Part shown: positions 45,499-55,197 of the stretch, piece after piece
Position numbering within the stretch: position 1 is the first letter of the stretch
How the letters are laid out: every line of letters begins with the position of its first letter
Program-made: the position numbers and the translations under genes
The notes under the pieces: generated by a model
Seen by the model: only the letters and a program-made list of their open reading frames with translations
Told to the model about the DNA's origin: nothing
The model's database searches: none
NCBI RefSeq assembly: GCF_900450765.1
Contig: NZ_UGGU01000003.1
Coordinates: 434,001 to 498,000 of the forward strand
Reading direction: 5' to 3'
Origin: Fusobacterium necrogenes
GTDB taxonomy: Bacteria > Fusobacteriota > Fusobacteriia > Fusobacteriales > Fusobacteriaceae
DNA: 64,000 bases

Positions 45499-46556
45499 TT
45501 GATGTAAAGAGGAAAGAAGACATTATAGGGAAATTAGATGGATTAGATGTTAAAAGTATGCAGCTTATTCAAAAAATTTTAGATAGTAAGATGAAACCTC
45601 AAGGAAGTTTAGGAGCTTTGGAAAAAATAGCTGTAAAAATGGCAGGGATATATGGATATCCTCTAGAAAGAGTAGAAAAGAGATGCCATATTGTGGCTTC
45701 AGCTGATAATGGAATAGTAGCTGAAGGAATTTCTTCTTGCCCTCGTGAATATACTACAATAGTTTCAGAAGCTATGTTGAATAAAGTAGCTTGTATAGGT
45801 CTATTTTGTGAAAGATTAGGAATAGACTTTAATCTTGTAGATATAGGGATGAAAGAATCTATATCAAGAGATTACTCAAATTTATATAATAAAAATATAA
45901 AAAAAGGTACAAATAATTTTTATAAAGAACCGGCTATGAGTAGAAAAGAATGTTTGAGTGCTATTCACGAAGGAATGAATATGATAAAAGAGAAAGCTCA
46001 AGGTATTACAGTCTTTTCTAATGGTGAAATGGGAATAGGGAATACCACTACTAGTTCAGCTGTGCTTTATTCATTAACAAAAAAAGATATAGATAAAATA
46101 GTAGGAAGAGGAGGAGGACTTTCTGATATTGGACTATCTAAGAAAAAAAGTATAATAAAAAAATCTTGTGAGAGATACAATACTTTTGAGATGTCACCTA
46201 TAGATATATTAGCTCACGTTGGAGGTCTTGATATAGCTTATATGGTGGGGCTGTATTTAGGAAGCGTAAAATATAGAAAACTTATGTTAGTAGATGGTTT
46301 TATTTCAGCTGTAGCTTTTTTATCTGCTTATAGGATAGAGCCAAAGGTAAAAGATTTTTCACTTTTTACTCATATGAGTGAGGAACCAGGTATGCAGGTA
46401 ATATTAGATGAAATAGGAGAAAGTGCTTTATTTAATTTAAATATGAGGCTAGGAGAAGGAACTGGAGCAGTTTTAGCTTATCCACTTATAGATTGTGCCT
46501 TAGATATTGTAAATGGAATGAAAACAATTGAAGAAGTATATGAAATGTTTAAATAA
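45495..46556 (+). CDS. cobT: Nicotinate-nucleotide-dimethylbenzimidazole phosphoribosyltransferase
   Basis: Makes alpha-ribazole phosphate, the lower ligand precursor of cobalamin, from nicotinate mononucleotide and a benzimidazole base. The 353 residues show K-P-x-G-S-L-G-A-L-E near 37, A-D-N-G-I-V near 70 and G-E-M-G-I-G-N-T-T near 175, all CobT motifs. The catalytic Glu lies near the C terminus in the R-L-G-E-G-T-G-A motif. ATG 45495 overlaps cobC by 4 nt; an in-frame ATG at 45441 lies deep in cobC and is unlikely. Confidence 0.94.
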   Translation: MIDVKRKEDIIGKLDGLDVKSMQLIQKILDSKMKPQGSLGALEKIAVKMAGIYGYPLERVEKRCHIVASADNGIVAEGISSCPREYTTIVSEAMLNKVACIGLFCERLGIDFNLVDIGMKESISRDYSNLYNKNIKKGTNNFYKEPAMSRKECLSAIHEGMNMIKEKAQGITVFSNGEMGIGNTTTSSAVLYSLTKKDIDKIVGRGGGLSDIGLSKKKSIIKKSCERYNTFEMSPIDILAHVGGLDIAYMVGLYLGSVKYRKLMLVDGFISAVAFLSAYRIEPKVKDFSLFTHMSEEPGMQVILDEIGESALFNLNMRLGEGTGAVLAYPLIDCALDIVNGMKTIEEVYEMFK

Positions 46557-46578
46557 TCTGATTTTGGGGGAATGTTAG

Positions 46579-47256
46579 ATGGATAAAATTTATCTGGGTC
46601 ATAGAGAGAGAATTAGACAAAAATATTTAAAAGGTGGATTATCTGGTTTTTTGGAATATGAAGTTTTGGAGCTGCTTCTCACCTATGCTATACCTGTTAG
46701 AGATACTAAGCCATTAGCAAAAGAATTGATAGGAAAGTTTGGAAACTTAGATGGAGTAGTAATGGCAAATTTAGAAGAATTAATGAATGTTACTGGGATA
46801 AAACAAAATACAGCTATATTTTTAAAGCTTTTAGGAGATATATCTAAACATCTTTATAAGGGGGATATGAAAAGAGAAGGAGTACAATTAAAAGACAAAG
46901 AATCACTTTTAAAATATTTGAGAAGTGATATAGGCTTTTCTAGTAGAGAGGAATTTAAAGTTATATTTCTAAATAATTATAATATACTTTTAGGAAGTGA
47001 AACACTTTTTGTAGGAACAATAGATAAAAGTGCCGTTTATCCTAGAGAAATATTAGAAAAGGTAATACAATATAAAGCAAAAGGAGTTATATTTGCTCAT
47101 AATCATCCTTCAGGTAATTTACGTCCTTCAAAACAGGATATACAGTTAACGGAACATATGCAAGAGGTTCTAGATATGGTAGATGTAAAATTACTTGAAC
47201 ATATAATAATTACAAAAGATGGACATTTTAGCTTTTTACAAGAAGGTTTAATCTAA
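46579..47256 (+). CDS. radC: RadC-family JAB-domain protein
   Basis: 225 residues. The N-terminal helix-hairpin-helix part (about 1-75) is followed by a JAB/MPN metal domain with H-N-H-P-S-G-N-L-R-P-S-x-x-D near 172-185, the zinc-binding motif. Historically called a DNA repair protein, though its exact activity is uncertain. GGGGGAA precedes the ATG. It starts 22 nt after cobT and may be read through from the cob operon. Confidence 0.92.
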   Translation: MDKIYLGHRERIRQKYLKGGLSGFLEYEVLELLLTYAIPVRDTKPLAKELIGKFGNLDGVVMANLEELMNVTGIKQNTAIFLKLLGDISKHLYKGDMKREGVQLKDKESLLKYLRSDIGFSSREEFKVIFLNNYNILLGSETLFVGTIDKSAVYPREILEKVIQYKAKGVIFAHNHPSGNLRPSKQDIQLTEHMQEVLDMVDVKLLEHIIITKDGHFSFLQEGLI

Positions 47257-47301
47257 AACTTATCTTGTGTAAGAAGCTATGTAAAAATAATGGAGGAATT
47301 A

Positions 47302-48222
47302 ATGGAAGATATAAATAAGGAAGAAATAGATGGAGCTCAAGTGCCAAAATTATATAAAGTTTTAGGAGTTATGTTTGAGGTAACAAAGAAGAGATATTAT
47401 TTTGAAGTAATAGATAATGTAGAATATAAAAAAGGAGATAAGGTAATTGTAGATACAGTTAGAGGAAAGGAAATAGGAGTAGTTTATGGAGAAGCAAGGA
47501 TGATACCTGAAGCTGAGTTAGTTTTGCCGTTAAAACCTGTATTAAAAAAAGCCAGTAGGGAAGAAGAGCAAAGATATAGTCAGATTAAAATAGATTCATT
47601 AGAGGCTAAAAATATTTGTAAAGAGAGAATAAGTTACCATAAATTACCAATGAAATTAGTAGAGACTGAGTATACATTTGATAAAACTAAGCTTATATTT
47701 TATTTTACTGCTGAAGGAAGAATAGATTTTAGAGATCTAGTAAAGGATTTAGCTAATATTTTTAGAGTAAGAATAGAACTAAGACAAATAGGAGTAAGAG
47801 ATGAAGCCAGAATATTAGGAACAGTTGGTTTATGTGGAAAAGAATTATGTTGTAGAACTTTTATTAATAAATTTGATTCTGTTTCTATAAAAATGGCAAG
47901 AGATCAAGGATTAGTAATTAATCCAGCTAAGATATCAGGAGTATGTGGTAGACTTTTGTGTTGTATAAACTATGAATATTATCAATATGAAGAAGCACTT
48001 AGAAATTATCCTGCTGTAAATCAACAAGTAAGAACTCCAAAAGGGGATGGAAAAGTTTCAAGTATAAGTCCACTTAATGGATATTTATTTGTTGATGTAG
48101 AAAATAAAGGATTAATGAAATTTAATGTTGAAGAGGTTAGATTTAATAAAAAAGAAGCAAATAAATTAAAAAATGAAAAAACAGCTGAAGAATTAGCACA
48201 TAAAGAGCTTGAAAAGGAATAG
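47302..48222 (+). CDS. ricT: PSP1-domain protein, RicT/YaaT type
   Basis: Cytoplasmic protein of 306 residues. The PSP1 domain carries two C-G-x-x-x-C-C motifs (C-G-K-E-L-C-C and C-G-R-L-L-C-C near 180-225), which in B. subtilis RicT hold a 4Fe-4S cluster. There the RicA-RicF-RicT complex works with RNase Y in mRNA maturation. RicA and RicF are not seen here. GGAGGA selects ATG 47302 over an in-frame ATG at 47290 that contains this site. The methyltransferase gene follows after 2 nt. Confidence 0.9.
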   Translation: MEDINKEEIDGAQVPKLYKVLGVMFEVTKKRYYFEVIDNVEYKKGDKVIVDTVRGKEIGVVYGEARMIPEAELVLPLKPVLKKASREEEQRYSQIKIDSLEAKNICKERISYHKLPMKLVETEYTFDKTKLIFYFTAEGRIDFRDLVKDLANIFRVRIELRQIGVRDEARILGTVGLCGKELCCRTFINKFDSVSIKMARDQGLVINPAKISGVCGRLLCCINYEYYQYEEALRNYPAVNQQVRTPKGDGKVSSISPLNGYLFVDVENKGLMKFNVEEVRFNKKEANKLKNEKTAEELAHKELEKE

Positions 48223-48224
48223 CC

Positions 48225-48905
48225 ATGTTATATAAGAATGAGGATATGACAATACTCAGAGACAATTTTAAGCTTATTCAAAAGACAAATGGATTTAGAT
48301 TTTCAGTAGATGCTGTAATACTTTCAGATTTTTTTAATCCTCATAAAAATGGAAAAGTTTTGGATATAGGAACAGGTAATGGAATAATTCCCATTTTACT
48401 TTACGCTAAAAATAAATCTAGAAATATAGTAGGTATAGATATACAAAAGGAAAATAGCTCACTAGCTATTAGGAATATAGAGTTAAATAAGTTAGAAAAT
48501 TATATAGAGATAGTAAATTGTGATATCAAAGAATATCCTTTGGGAAACTCTTTTGATTATATAGTTTCAAATCCACCTTATATGAAAGTAGATGGAAAAA
48601 AACAAAATGATTTAAGCAGTAAAGCTATAGCGAGACATGAAATAAAATTAAATTTGTATGATTTAGTAAAAAATACAAAAAGACTTTTAAAACCAACGGG
48701 AAGTTTTAGTTTAGTCCATAGAAGCTATAGATTTATTGAAATTTCAAAACTATTAGAAGAGAGTGGTTTTTCTATAAAAAGAGTAAGATTTGTTTATTTT
48801 TCTAAAGATAAAAATTCAAATCTTGTTCTTATTGAGGCATGGAAAGGAAAAAAATGTCAATTAGAGATTGAACCACCACTTTTTCTTGAGGAGAGTGGTT
48901 ATTAA
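48225..48905 (+). CDS. tRNA1(Val) (adenine37-N6)-methyltransferase-like protein
   Basis: SAM-dependent methyltransferase of 226 residues. The SAM motif is V-L-D-I-G-T-G-N-G-I-I near 45-55, then G-I-D-I-Q, and the catalytic S-N-P-P-Y-M near 120 marks an N6-adenine enzyme. Overall it resembles E. coli TrmN6/YfiC and its Firmicutes counterpart YabB. Nearby ricT-yabB order also occurs in Firmicutes, which supports the call. Substrate tRNA is inferred. Confidence 0.87.
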   Translation: MLYKNEDMTILRDNFKLIQKTNGFRFSVDAVILSDFFNPHKNGKVLDIGTGNGIIPILLYAKNKSRNIVGIDIQKENSSLAIRNIELNKLENYIEIVNCDIKEYPLGNSFDYIVSNPPYMKVDGKKQNDLSSKAIARHEIKLNLYDLVKNTKRLLKPTGSFSLVHRSYRFIEISKLLEESGFSIKRVRFVYFSKDKNSNLVLIEAWKGKKCQLEIEPPLFLEESGY

Positions 48906-48979
48906 AAGGTAAGATATTAGTTTTAGATAACAACAAAAACAATTATAAAAATAGAAGGAGAAAATTTACACGAGCAAAA

Positions 48980-49408
48980 ATGGAACTTTTAAAATTTGTT
49001 GAACAAAATAACTTAGAAGAATTTAAAAATAATTTGGATATGGATTCTATTGAAGAAGTAGATAATAATAAAAATACTATACTTCATCACTGTGTGGAGA
49101 TGGATAAATACGACTTCGTAGATGCTTTACTTTACAATGGAGCTGACCCTAATGTAAAAAATAGAGAGGGAAATACACCATTACATATAGCAGGACAAAA
49201 AAATTATGGGAAAATAATGGAGTTATTATTAGAGTTTGGTGGAGATTTAGAGATAAAAAACAATCATCAAAGAACAGCTGTAAATTTAGCAATAGCTTCA
49301 AAAGCTACTAGTGTGTTAAAAGTTATTGAAAATAGTGGAGCGGACTATGATGCCTTAGGAGCTGGATTTGAAAAAATCAATCACCACAGAAGATTAGAGG
49401 ATTTTTAG
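48980..49408 (+). CDS. Ankyrin-repeat protein
   Basis: 142 residues with no signal peptide. Three to four ankyrin repeats cover residues 30-130: N-T-I-L-H-H-C-V, G-A-D-P-N-V-K-N-R-E-G-N-T-P-L-H-I-A-G, G-G-D-L-E-I-K-N. Such proteins mediate protein-protein contact in the cytoplasm; the partner is unknown. The ribosome binding site AAGGAG is unusually far (about 19 nt) from ATG 48980. A terminator begins at its stop codon. Confidence 0.85.
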   Translation: MELLKFVEQNNLEEFKNNLDMDSIEEVDNNKNTILHHCVEMDKYDFVDALLYNGADPNVKNREGNTPLHIAGQKNYGKIMELLLEFGGDLEIKNNHQRTAVNLAIASKATSVLKVIENSGADYDALGAGFEKINHHRRLEDF

Positions 49409-49432
49409 GAGGGAATTATCCCTCCTCTTTTT
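49408..49432 (+). terminator. Terminator after the ankyrin gene
   Basis: GGAGGGA (49408-49414) pairs with TCCCTCC (49419-49425) around a 4-nt loop, then TCTTTTT. It lies between convergent genes. Confidence 0.85.
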
Positions 49433-49946
49433 ATTTATATTCTAAGTTAGAAGTAAGTAATTTTTCGTAAGCAACCTTTTCTCCAGTAATAAAAACAGTA
49501 CCACAGTACTCATAACCATTTTTATTAAAAAGATGTTTCATCGTTTCATTTTCTGGAGCAGTATCTACTCTAACACTTCTAACATTTTTACTAAGAGCTA
49601 ACTTTTCAGCAAATTTAAAAAGCTCAGTTCCATAACCTTGACCTCTTAACTCTTTATGTATAGCACATCTATGAATAGAAGCATAACTATCAGAAGTTTT
49701 CCATTTTCCTTTTATATTTTTATATATTTCATCATCAGAAAAGTCCACTACCATATAACCTCTAATCAAATTTTCAACAATAAGAACATAGCCTATATTC
49801 TTTTCTATATCATTAATAATAGTTTCTTTATTGGGATAATTTTCATTCCACTGAGTGGAGTTATTTTTTTTTATATACTCTTTTGCATGTGAAATGATTT
49901 TTAAAATATTCTCTATATCTTCTTTTCTAGCTTTTCTAAAATTCAT
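49431..49946 (-). CDS. GNAT-family N-acetyltransferase
   Basis: Acetyl-CoA-dependent transferase of 171 residues. The acetyl-CoA loop reads R-G-Q-G-Y-G-T-E-L near 115-123, preceded by S-I-H-R-C-A-I-H, and the end V-R-V-D-T-A-P-E-N-E-T-M-K-H-L-F-N-K-N-G-Y is typical. AGGAGG precedes the ATG. The substrate cannot be told from sequence or context; it is a single convergent gene. Confidence 0.9.
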   Translation of the reverse strand: MNFRKARKEDIENILKIISHAKEYIKKNNSTQWNENYPNKETIINDIEKNIGYVLIVENLIRGYMVVDFSDDEIYKNIKGKWKTSDSYASIHRCAIHKELRGQGYGTELFKFAEKLALSKNVRSVRVDTAPENETMKHLFNKNGYEYCGTVFITGEKVAYEKLLTSNLEYK

Positions 49947-50100
49947 TTTTCCTCCTAATTTATAGAAAATTTAATAAATTATATAATTATAAAAATTTTA
50001 TGTCAATAAAAAATTTAGATTGTTTTTGCTAAAAGAAAATATAATATCTCAAAAAAGTATGTTATAATGAAAGAGAATAATGGAAGATACAGGTGATAAA

Positions 50101-52083
50101 ATGTTTAAACTATATTCGAAATATACTCCCATGGGAGATCAGCCAGAAGCTATAAAAAAAATTGTTGAAAATATAAATGATGGTATAGCTGATCAAGTAT
50201 TATTAGGAGTGACAGGTTCTGGAAAAACTTTTACTATTGCTAATATTATAAAGGAAACAAATAGGCCAGCACTTATCTTAGCTCCTAATAAAACATTAGC
50301 AGCTCAGTTATATAGTGAATATAAGAGTTTTTTCCCTGAAAATGCTGTAGAGTATTTCGTATCTTATTATGATTATTATCAACCAGAGGCTTATATAGCA
50401 GTAACAGATACATATATAGAAAAGGATTCCTCTATAAATGATGAGATAGAAAAATTAAGACAAGCAGCAACAGCAGCTCTTATAAATAGAAGAGATGTAA
50501 TAATAGTAGCTTCTGTTTCAGCTATCTATGGATTAGGATCAGCAGAAACTTATAAAAAGATGACTATTCCAATAGATAGACAAACGGGAATAGGGAGAAA
50601 AGAGTTAATTCAAAAACTTATAAATATAAGATATGAAAGAAATGATTTAGCTTTTGAAAGAGGGAAGTTTAGAATAAAAGGGGATGTAATCGATATCTAT
50701 CCTTCATATATGGAAACTGGATATAGATTTGAGTTTTGGGATGAAAATTTAGAAGAAATATCTGAAATAAATACATTGACGGGACAAAAAATAAAAAAGA
50801 GTTTAGAGAGAATAACAATATATCCAGCAACTCAATACTTAACAGAAGATGGAGATGTTGAAAGAATAATAACAGAGATACAAAAAGATAAATTAGAAGA
50901 AGTAAAAGCCTTTGAAGATAAGGGAAAACTTTTGGAAGCTCAAAGATTAAAGCAAAGAACAGAATATGATATAGAGATGATAAGAGAGATAGGATATTGT
51001 AAGGGAATAGAAAATTATTCTAGATATCTTTCAGGAAAGAAACCTGGAGAAACTCCAGATACTTTACTCGAATATTTTCCAAAGGATTTCGTAACATATA
51101 TAGATGAATCTCATATATCTATCCCACAAATAAGAGGGATGTATAATGGAGATAGAGCTAGAAAGGAATCTCTTGTAGATAATGGATTTAGACTTAAGGC
51201 AGCATTGGATAATAGACCACTTAAGTTTGAAGAATTTAGGAAGATAACTGGACAAACAGTTTTTGTATCAGCTACACCTGGAGATTTTGAGCTACAAGAG
51301 TCAAATGGAAATATAGCAGAACAACTTATTCGTCCTACGGGAATACTAGATCCAGAAATAGAGGTGAAGCCTACTAAAAATCAGGTTGATGATTTAATGG
51401 AAGAGATAAGAATAAGAGTAGAAAAAAAACAAAGAGTACTTGTTACAACTCTTACTAAAAAAATGGCAGAAGAGTTAACAGAGTATTATTTAGGTTTTGG
51501 ACTTAGAGTAAAATATATGCATTCAGATATAGACACTCTAGAAAGAATAGATATAATCAAAGGACTTCGTAAAGGAGAATTTGATGTACTGGTGGGAATT
51601 AACCTTCTTAGAGAGGGATTAGATATACCTGAGGTATCATTAGTAGCAATTCTTGAAGCTGATAAAGAGGGATTTTTAAGAAGTAGGCGTTCTCTTGTAC
51701 AAACAATAGGAAGAGCAGCAAGAAATATAGAAGGAAGGGTTATCCTTTATGGAGATATTATTACTGACTCTATGAAAGAGGCTATTGATGAAACTAATAG
51801 AAGAAGAAAGATACAAAATCAATATAATATTGAAAATGGAATAGACCCTAAGACTGTAATTAGAGAGATAAGTGAAGATATAATAAATCTTGATTATGGA
51901 TTACCAGATGAAGTTGTAAAAGAAAAAGATAAAAAGGTATTCTCATCTAAGGCAGATATAGAGAAAGAGATAGCTAAACTTCAAAAAGAGATTACTAAAT
52001 TATCTAAGGAGTTGGATTTTGAAAAGGCTATTGTAAAAAGAGATGAGATGATAAAATTAAAAAAATTACTGCTAGAGTTTTAG
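50101..52083 (+). CDS. uvrB: Excinuclease ABC subunit B
   Basis: DNA damage verification helicase of nucleotide excision repair, 660 residues. Walker A is G-V-T-G-S-G-K-T, the beta-hairpin [10 protein letters not shown] is present, and later helicase motifs include [10 protein letters not shown] and [11 protein letters not shown]-terminal UVR motif (about 620-655) binds UvrC. ATG 50101, with AGGTGA upstream, gives the usual N terminus M-F-K; an in-frame ATG at 50080 would add seven residues. xseA follows after 12 nt. Confidence 0.96.
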   Translation: MFKLYSKYTPMGDQPEAIKKIVENINDGIADQVLLGVTGSGKTFTIANIIKETNRPALILAPNKTLAAQLYSEYKSFFPENAVEYFVSYYDYYQPEAYIAVTDTYIEKDSSINDEIEKLRQAATAALINRRDVIIVASVSAIYGLGSAETYKKMTIPIDRQTGIGRKELIQKLINIRYERNDLAFERGKFRIKGDVIDIYPSYMETGYRFEFWDENLEEISEINTLTGQKIKKSLERITIYPATQYLTEDGDVERIITEIQKDKLEEVKAFEDKGKLLEAQRLKQRTEYDIEMIREIGYCKGIENYSRYLSGKKPGETPDTLLEYFPKDFVTYIDESHISIPQIRGMYNGDRARKESLVDNGFRLKAALDNRPLKFEEFRKITGQTVFVSATPGDFELQESNGNIAEQLIRPTGILDPEIEVKPTKNQVDDLMEEIRIRVEKKQRVLVTTLTKKMAEELTEYYLGFGLRVKYMHSDIDTLERIDIIKGLRKGEFDVLVGINLLREGLDIPEVSLVAILEADKEGFLRSRRSLVQTIGRAARNIEGRVILYGDIITDSMKEAIDETNRRRKIQNQYNIENGIDPKTVIREISEDIINLDYGLPDEVVKEKDKKVFSSKADIEKEIAKLQKEITKLSKELDFEKAIVKRDEMIKLKKLLLEF

Positions 52084-52095
52084 ATAAGGAGATTT

Positions 52096-53298
52096 ATGTT
52101 TGACGAGAGAACTTACACAGTAAGTGAATTTAATAGAATGGTAAAAGGATATATAGAGGAAAATCCTAACTTGAGAGAGTTTTTTTTAGAAGGGGAACTT
52201 TCAGGGGTAACTTATTATAAAAGTGGGCATCTATATTTTAATTTAAAAGATAGAGATGCTCAGATAAAGTGTGTAGCTTTTAAATATAAGTTTAAAAGAA
52301 TAGCTGAAGATTTAAAAGATGGAGATTCAGTAAAACTTTTTGGGGATGTAGGATTTTATGAAAATAGAGGAGATTTTCAGATCTTAGTGAGACATATTGA
52401 AAAGAAAAATATGTTGGGAGATATGTTTGCTAAGTTAGAAGAGCTAAAAAAAACAATGGAGAGAAAGGGATATTTTTCTTCAATTTATAAAAAGCCTTTA
52501 CCAAGATACCCAAGAACCATAGGAGTAGTTACAGCTATAACAGGGGCAGCTGTACAAGATATAATAAAAACTGTAAAAAAGAGAGATAATACTATAGATA
52601 TATATGTCTATCCAGCTAAAGTACAGGGAGTAGGAGCTAGTGATGAGATAGTAAGAGGGATAGAGGTATTGAATAAAATTCCAGAGATAGATATGATAAT
52701 TGCAGGAAGAGGTGGAGGAAGTATAGAAGATTTATGGTCATTTAATGAAGAGAAAACTGCTATGGCTTTCTTCAATTCTAAAAAACCTATTATCTCAGCA
52801 GTAGGACACGAGATAGATAATCTTCTTACAGACTTAGTAGCAGATGTGAGAGCAGCTACACCAACTCAAGCTGTAGAGCTTTCAGTGCCAGAGAGAAGAA
52901 AAAGTATAGAAAGTTTAGAGGATAGAGAGAGATATTTGAAAACTCTTATGAAAAATATTTTAGTTTCTAAAAGAAAAGAGTTAGAAAGTAGAAAAGAAAA
53001 CTATTATTTGAAAAACTTTTCTAAAGTAATAGAGGAGAAAAATAATTTATTAATAGAGAGAGAAAATAGGTTAAGAAGAGTAATTGAATATTATATAGAA
53101 AACAAAAAAAATCAACTTGAAAATAGAGTGCATAGGCTTATAACTCTCAATCCATTAAAGACTTTAGAGAGAGGTTATAGTGTAGTAACTAAAAATGGAG
53201 TTGCTGTAAAGAACATTTCTCAGTTAACAGTAGGAGATGAGATAAATATTAGAGTAAATGATGGAAATATTATAAGTGAAGTAAAAAAAATAATTTAA
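52096..53298 (+). CDS. xseA: Exodeoxyribonuclease VII large subunit
   Basis: Catalytic subunit of a single-strand exonuclease, 400 residues. The N-terminal OB-fold (about 1-105) has the L-E-G-E-L-S-G-V-T and K-S-G-H-L-Y-F-N-L-K-D motifs. The nuclease core has V-T-A-I-T-G-A-A-V-Q-D and R-G-G-G-S-I-E-D-L-W-x-F-N-E, then a long coiled coil. The small subunit xseB is not adjacent, unlike many genomes, and is not seen in the window. AAGGAG precedes the ATG. Confidence 0.94.
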   Translation: MFDERTYTVSEFNRMVKGYIEENPNLREFFLEGELSGVTYYKSGHLYFNLKDRDAQIKCVAFKYKFKRIAEDLKDGDSVKLFGDVGFYENRGDFQILVRHIEKKNMLGDMFAKLEELKKTMERKGYFSSIYKKPLPRYPRTIGVVTAITGAAVQDIIKTVKKRDNTIDIYVYPAKVQGVGASDEIVRGIEVLNKIPEIDMIIAGRGGGSIEDLWSFNEEKTAMAFFNSKKPIISAVGHEIDNLLTDLVADVRAATPTQAVELSVPERRKSIESLEDRERYLKTLMKNILVSKRKELESRKENYYLKNFSKVIEEKNNLLIERENRLRRVIEYYIENKKNQLENRVHRLITLNPLKTLERGYSVVTKNGVAVKNISQLTVGDEINIRVNDGNIISEVKKII

Positions 53299-53346
53299 TA
53301 AATTTTTAGTTTAAAAAATTATAAAAATTTAATATAGGAGTGTTTG

Positions 53347-54045
53347 ATGAAAAAAATAATAGGAGTATTTATATTACTTACAAGTTTAGCTTATGGAGAA
53401 GGATTTTTATTTTTTGGAAATAATTCAAAAGAGAGAGAAAAATTAGAAATTCAAAAACAAGAGATGGCACTAAGGTGGGAAAAAATAAAAGAGTTAGATA
53501 AAAAGATAGCTTTTGATAAAGATAAGGAAAATTTAGAGAAAAACTACAAAGAGTATAAAAAAGAATTTGATATTTATATGGAATACCTAAAACAAGATAG
53601 TGAAGAGTTATTCAAAGTAGGAGACTATTATTTTAGAGATGGAAGATATGAAAAGGCTTATGAAGTTTTTTCTCAAGATAGTACAAACTTAAAAAATGTT
53701 TTTGGAGCAGCTACTACAGCAAGATTTTTAAATGAGTATGACAGTTCTTTAAAGTTTTATACCCAAGCAATAGATATGGTACCAAATTTTTATGAGTCAT
53801 ATTTAGGAAGGGGAATAGTAAATAGAAATATAGGTAATTATCCAGAAGCAATAAATGATTTTAAAAAATATATGGAGTATGTAAAAAGTGAAAGTTCATA
53901 TACAGGTCTTGCAGATTTATACATGGTAACTAAGAATTATGAAGAGGCTAAAAAATTATTGGAAGTAGCTAGAAATAGATATCCTAATTCAAAAATTATA
54001 AAAGATATGTTGATTAGGACATATGCTGAGTTAAAAAATAATTAA
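53347..54045 (+). CDS. Exported TPR-repeat protein
   Basis: 232 residues. A signal peptide (about 1-18, ending near L-A-Y-G) precedes a Lys/Glu-rich coiled-coil stretch at 30-85. Tetratricopeptide repeats follow at about 85-225: Y-F-R-D-G-R-Y-E-K-A-Y-E-V-F, L-K-F-Y-T-Q-A-I-D-M-V-P-N-F, Y-P-E-A-I-N-D-F-K-K-Y. It is probably periplasmic, acting as a scaffold. AGGAG selects ATG 53347 rather than TTG 53344. Its role is unknown; it lies between xseA and dprA in one direction. Confidence 0.82.
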   Translation: MKKIIGVFILLTSLAYGEGFLFFGNNSKEREKLEIQKQEMALRWEKIKELDKKIAFDKDKENLEKNYKEYKKEFDIYMEYLKQDSEELFKVGDYYFRDGRYEKAYEVFSQDSTNLKNVFGAATTARFLNEYDSSLKFYTQAIDMVPNFYESYLGRGIVNRNIGNYPEAINDFKKYMEYVKSESSYTGLADLYMVTKNYEEAKKLLEVARNRYPNSKIIKDMLIRTYAELKNN

Positions 54046-54065
54046 TTAGCAGTGGGGTGAAGATT

Positions 54066-55127
54066 TTGGAATGGTATAGATTAGAGTTAGTAAAACTTAA
54101 AGATAGTAGTTTGAGGAGAGTTTTGGAAAGATTTAATAAATATGAAGATATTTTTAATCTAGATAAAGTATATCTTAAAAAATGTTGTAATCTTAGTAAT
54201 GAAGATGTTGAGAAGATTTACTTATCTTTAGATGTTGATTTAGATGGTGAATTAAAAAAGTTAAAAAAAATGGATATTTCTATACTTTTTATAAATGATA
54301 GAGAGTATCCAGAAGAATTAAGAAATATAGCTAAACCACCAATATTTTTGTATTATCGTGGAGATATTTCTCTTTTATCTAAAAAAAGAATAGCTGTAGT
54401 TGGAACAAGACGAGCTACGTCTTATGGAAAAATAGCTTGTGAAAAAATAGTAAGAGAGTTAGTTGAAAATGGAATAACTACAGTAAGTGGATTAGCTAGT
54501 GGAATAGACAGTATTTGTCATAAAAAAACTTTAGAGTTTGGCGGAAAAACTATAGCAATTGTTGGAAGTGGGTTAGATGTGATTTATCCACAAGAAAATA
54601 AAAAATTATGGGAAGAGATATCTAAAACTGGACTTCTTATAAGTGAATATCCAGTAGGAACAGAACCATTTGCTTATAATTTTCCTATGAGAAATAGAAT
54701 AATAGTAGGTGTTTCTCAAGGTGTAGTAGTAGTAGAAAGTAAGGCAAAAGGGGGAAGTTTAATTACAGCAGAGCTAGCATTAGAAGAGGGACGAGAAGTT
54801 TTTGCTATACCTGGAGAAATATTTTCACCAGCATCTGAAGGGACAAATTTTTTAATCAAGAATGCTTCTGCAAAACTTGTGACTTCAACTGATGATATAT
54901 TGGAAGAGTTTGGATGGAATAAAATAGAAGAAAGTAAAAAAGAAAAATTAAAATTGACAGATTATGAAAAAAAAATATACAATACACTTGTAAGAGAAAA
55001 AAATTTAGATGAAATTATAGAAGAAACCTCGATGAAAGCTGGAGAAGTACTTTCAATTTTAATGGATTTGGAAGTGAGAAAATTAATTACAAGTGTAGCT
55101 GGAGGAAAATATAGGAGAAAATTTTAA
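54066..55127 (+). CDS. dprA: DNA-processing protein DprA
   Basis: Cytoplasmic protein that loads RecA on incoming single-stranded DNA during transformation; 353 residues. The Rossmann-type core has V-G-T-R-R-A-T-S-Y-G, S-G-L-A-S-G-I-D, and F-P-M-R-N-R-I-I, all DprA hallmarks. A winged-helix domain ends the protein. I prefer TTG 54066, with GGGGTGA 5 nt upstream, over a GTG at 54057 inside that site; topA shows the same arrangement. topA follows about 70 nt later. Confidence 0.92.
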   Translation: MEWYRLELVKLKDSSLRRVLERFNKYEDIFNLDKVYLKKCCNLSNEDVEKIYLSLDVDLDGELKKLKKMDISILFINDREYPEELRNIAKPPIFLYYRGDISLLSKKRIAVVGTRRATSYGKIACEKIVRELVENGITTVSGLASGIDSICHKKTLEFGGKTIAIVGSGLDVIYPQENKKLWEEISKTGLLISEYPVGTEPFAYNFPMRNRIIVGVSQGVVVVESKAKGGSLITAELALEEGREVFAIPGEIFSPASEGTNFLIKNASAKLVTSTDDILEEFGWNKIEESKKEKLKLTDYEKKIYNTLVREKNLDEIIEETSMKAGEVLSILMDLEVRKLITSVAGGKYRRKF

Positions 55128-55197
55128 TTGTTGATTTTTTTAATAGAATTTAGTAGAATAAAACGGGAAAGAAGAAAGAGTGATAGGGGTGAGAAAA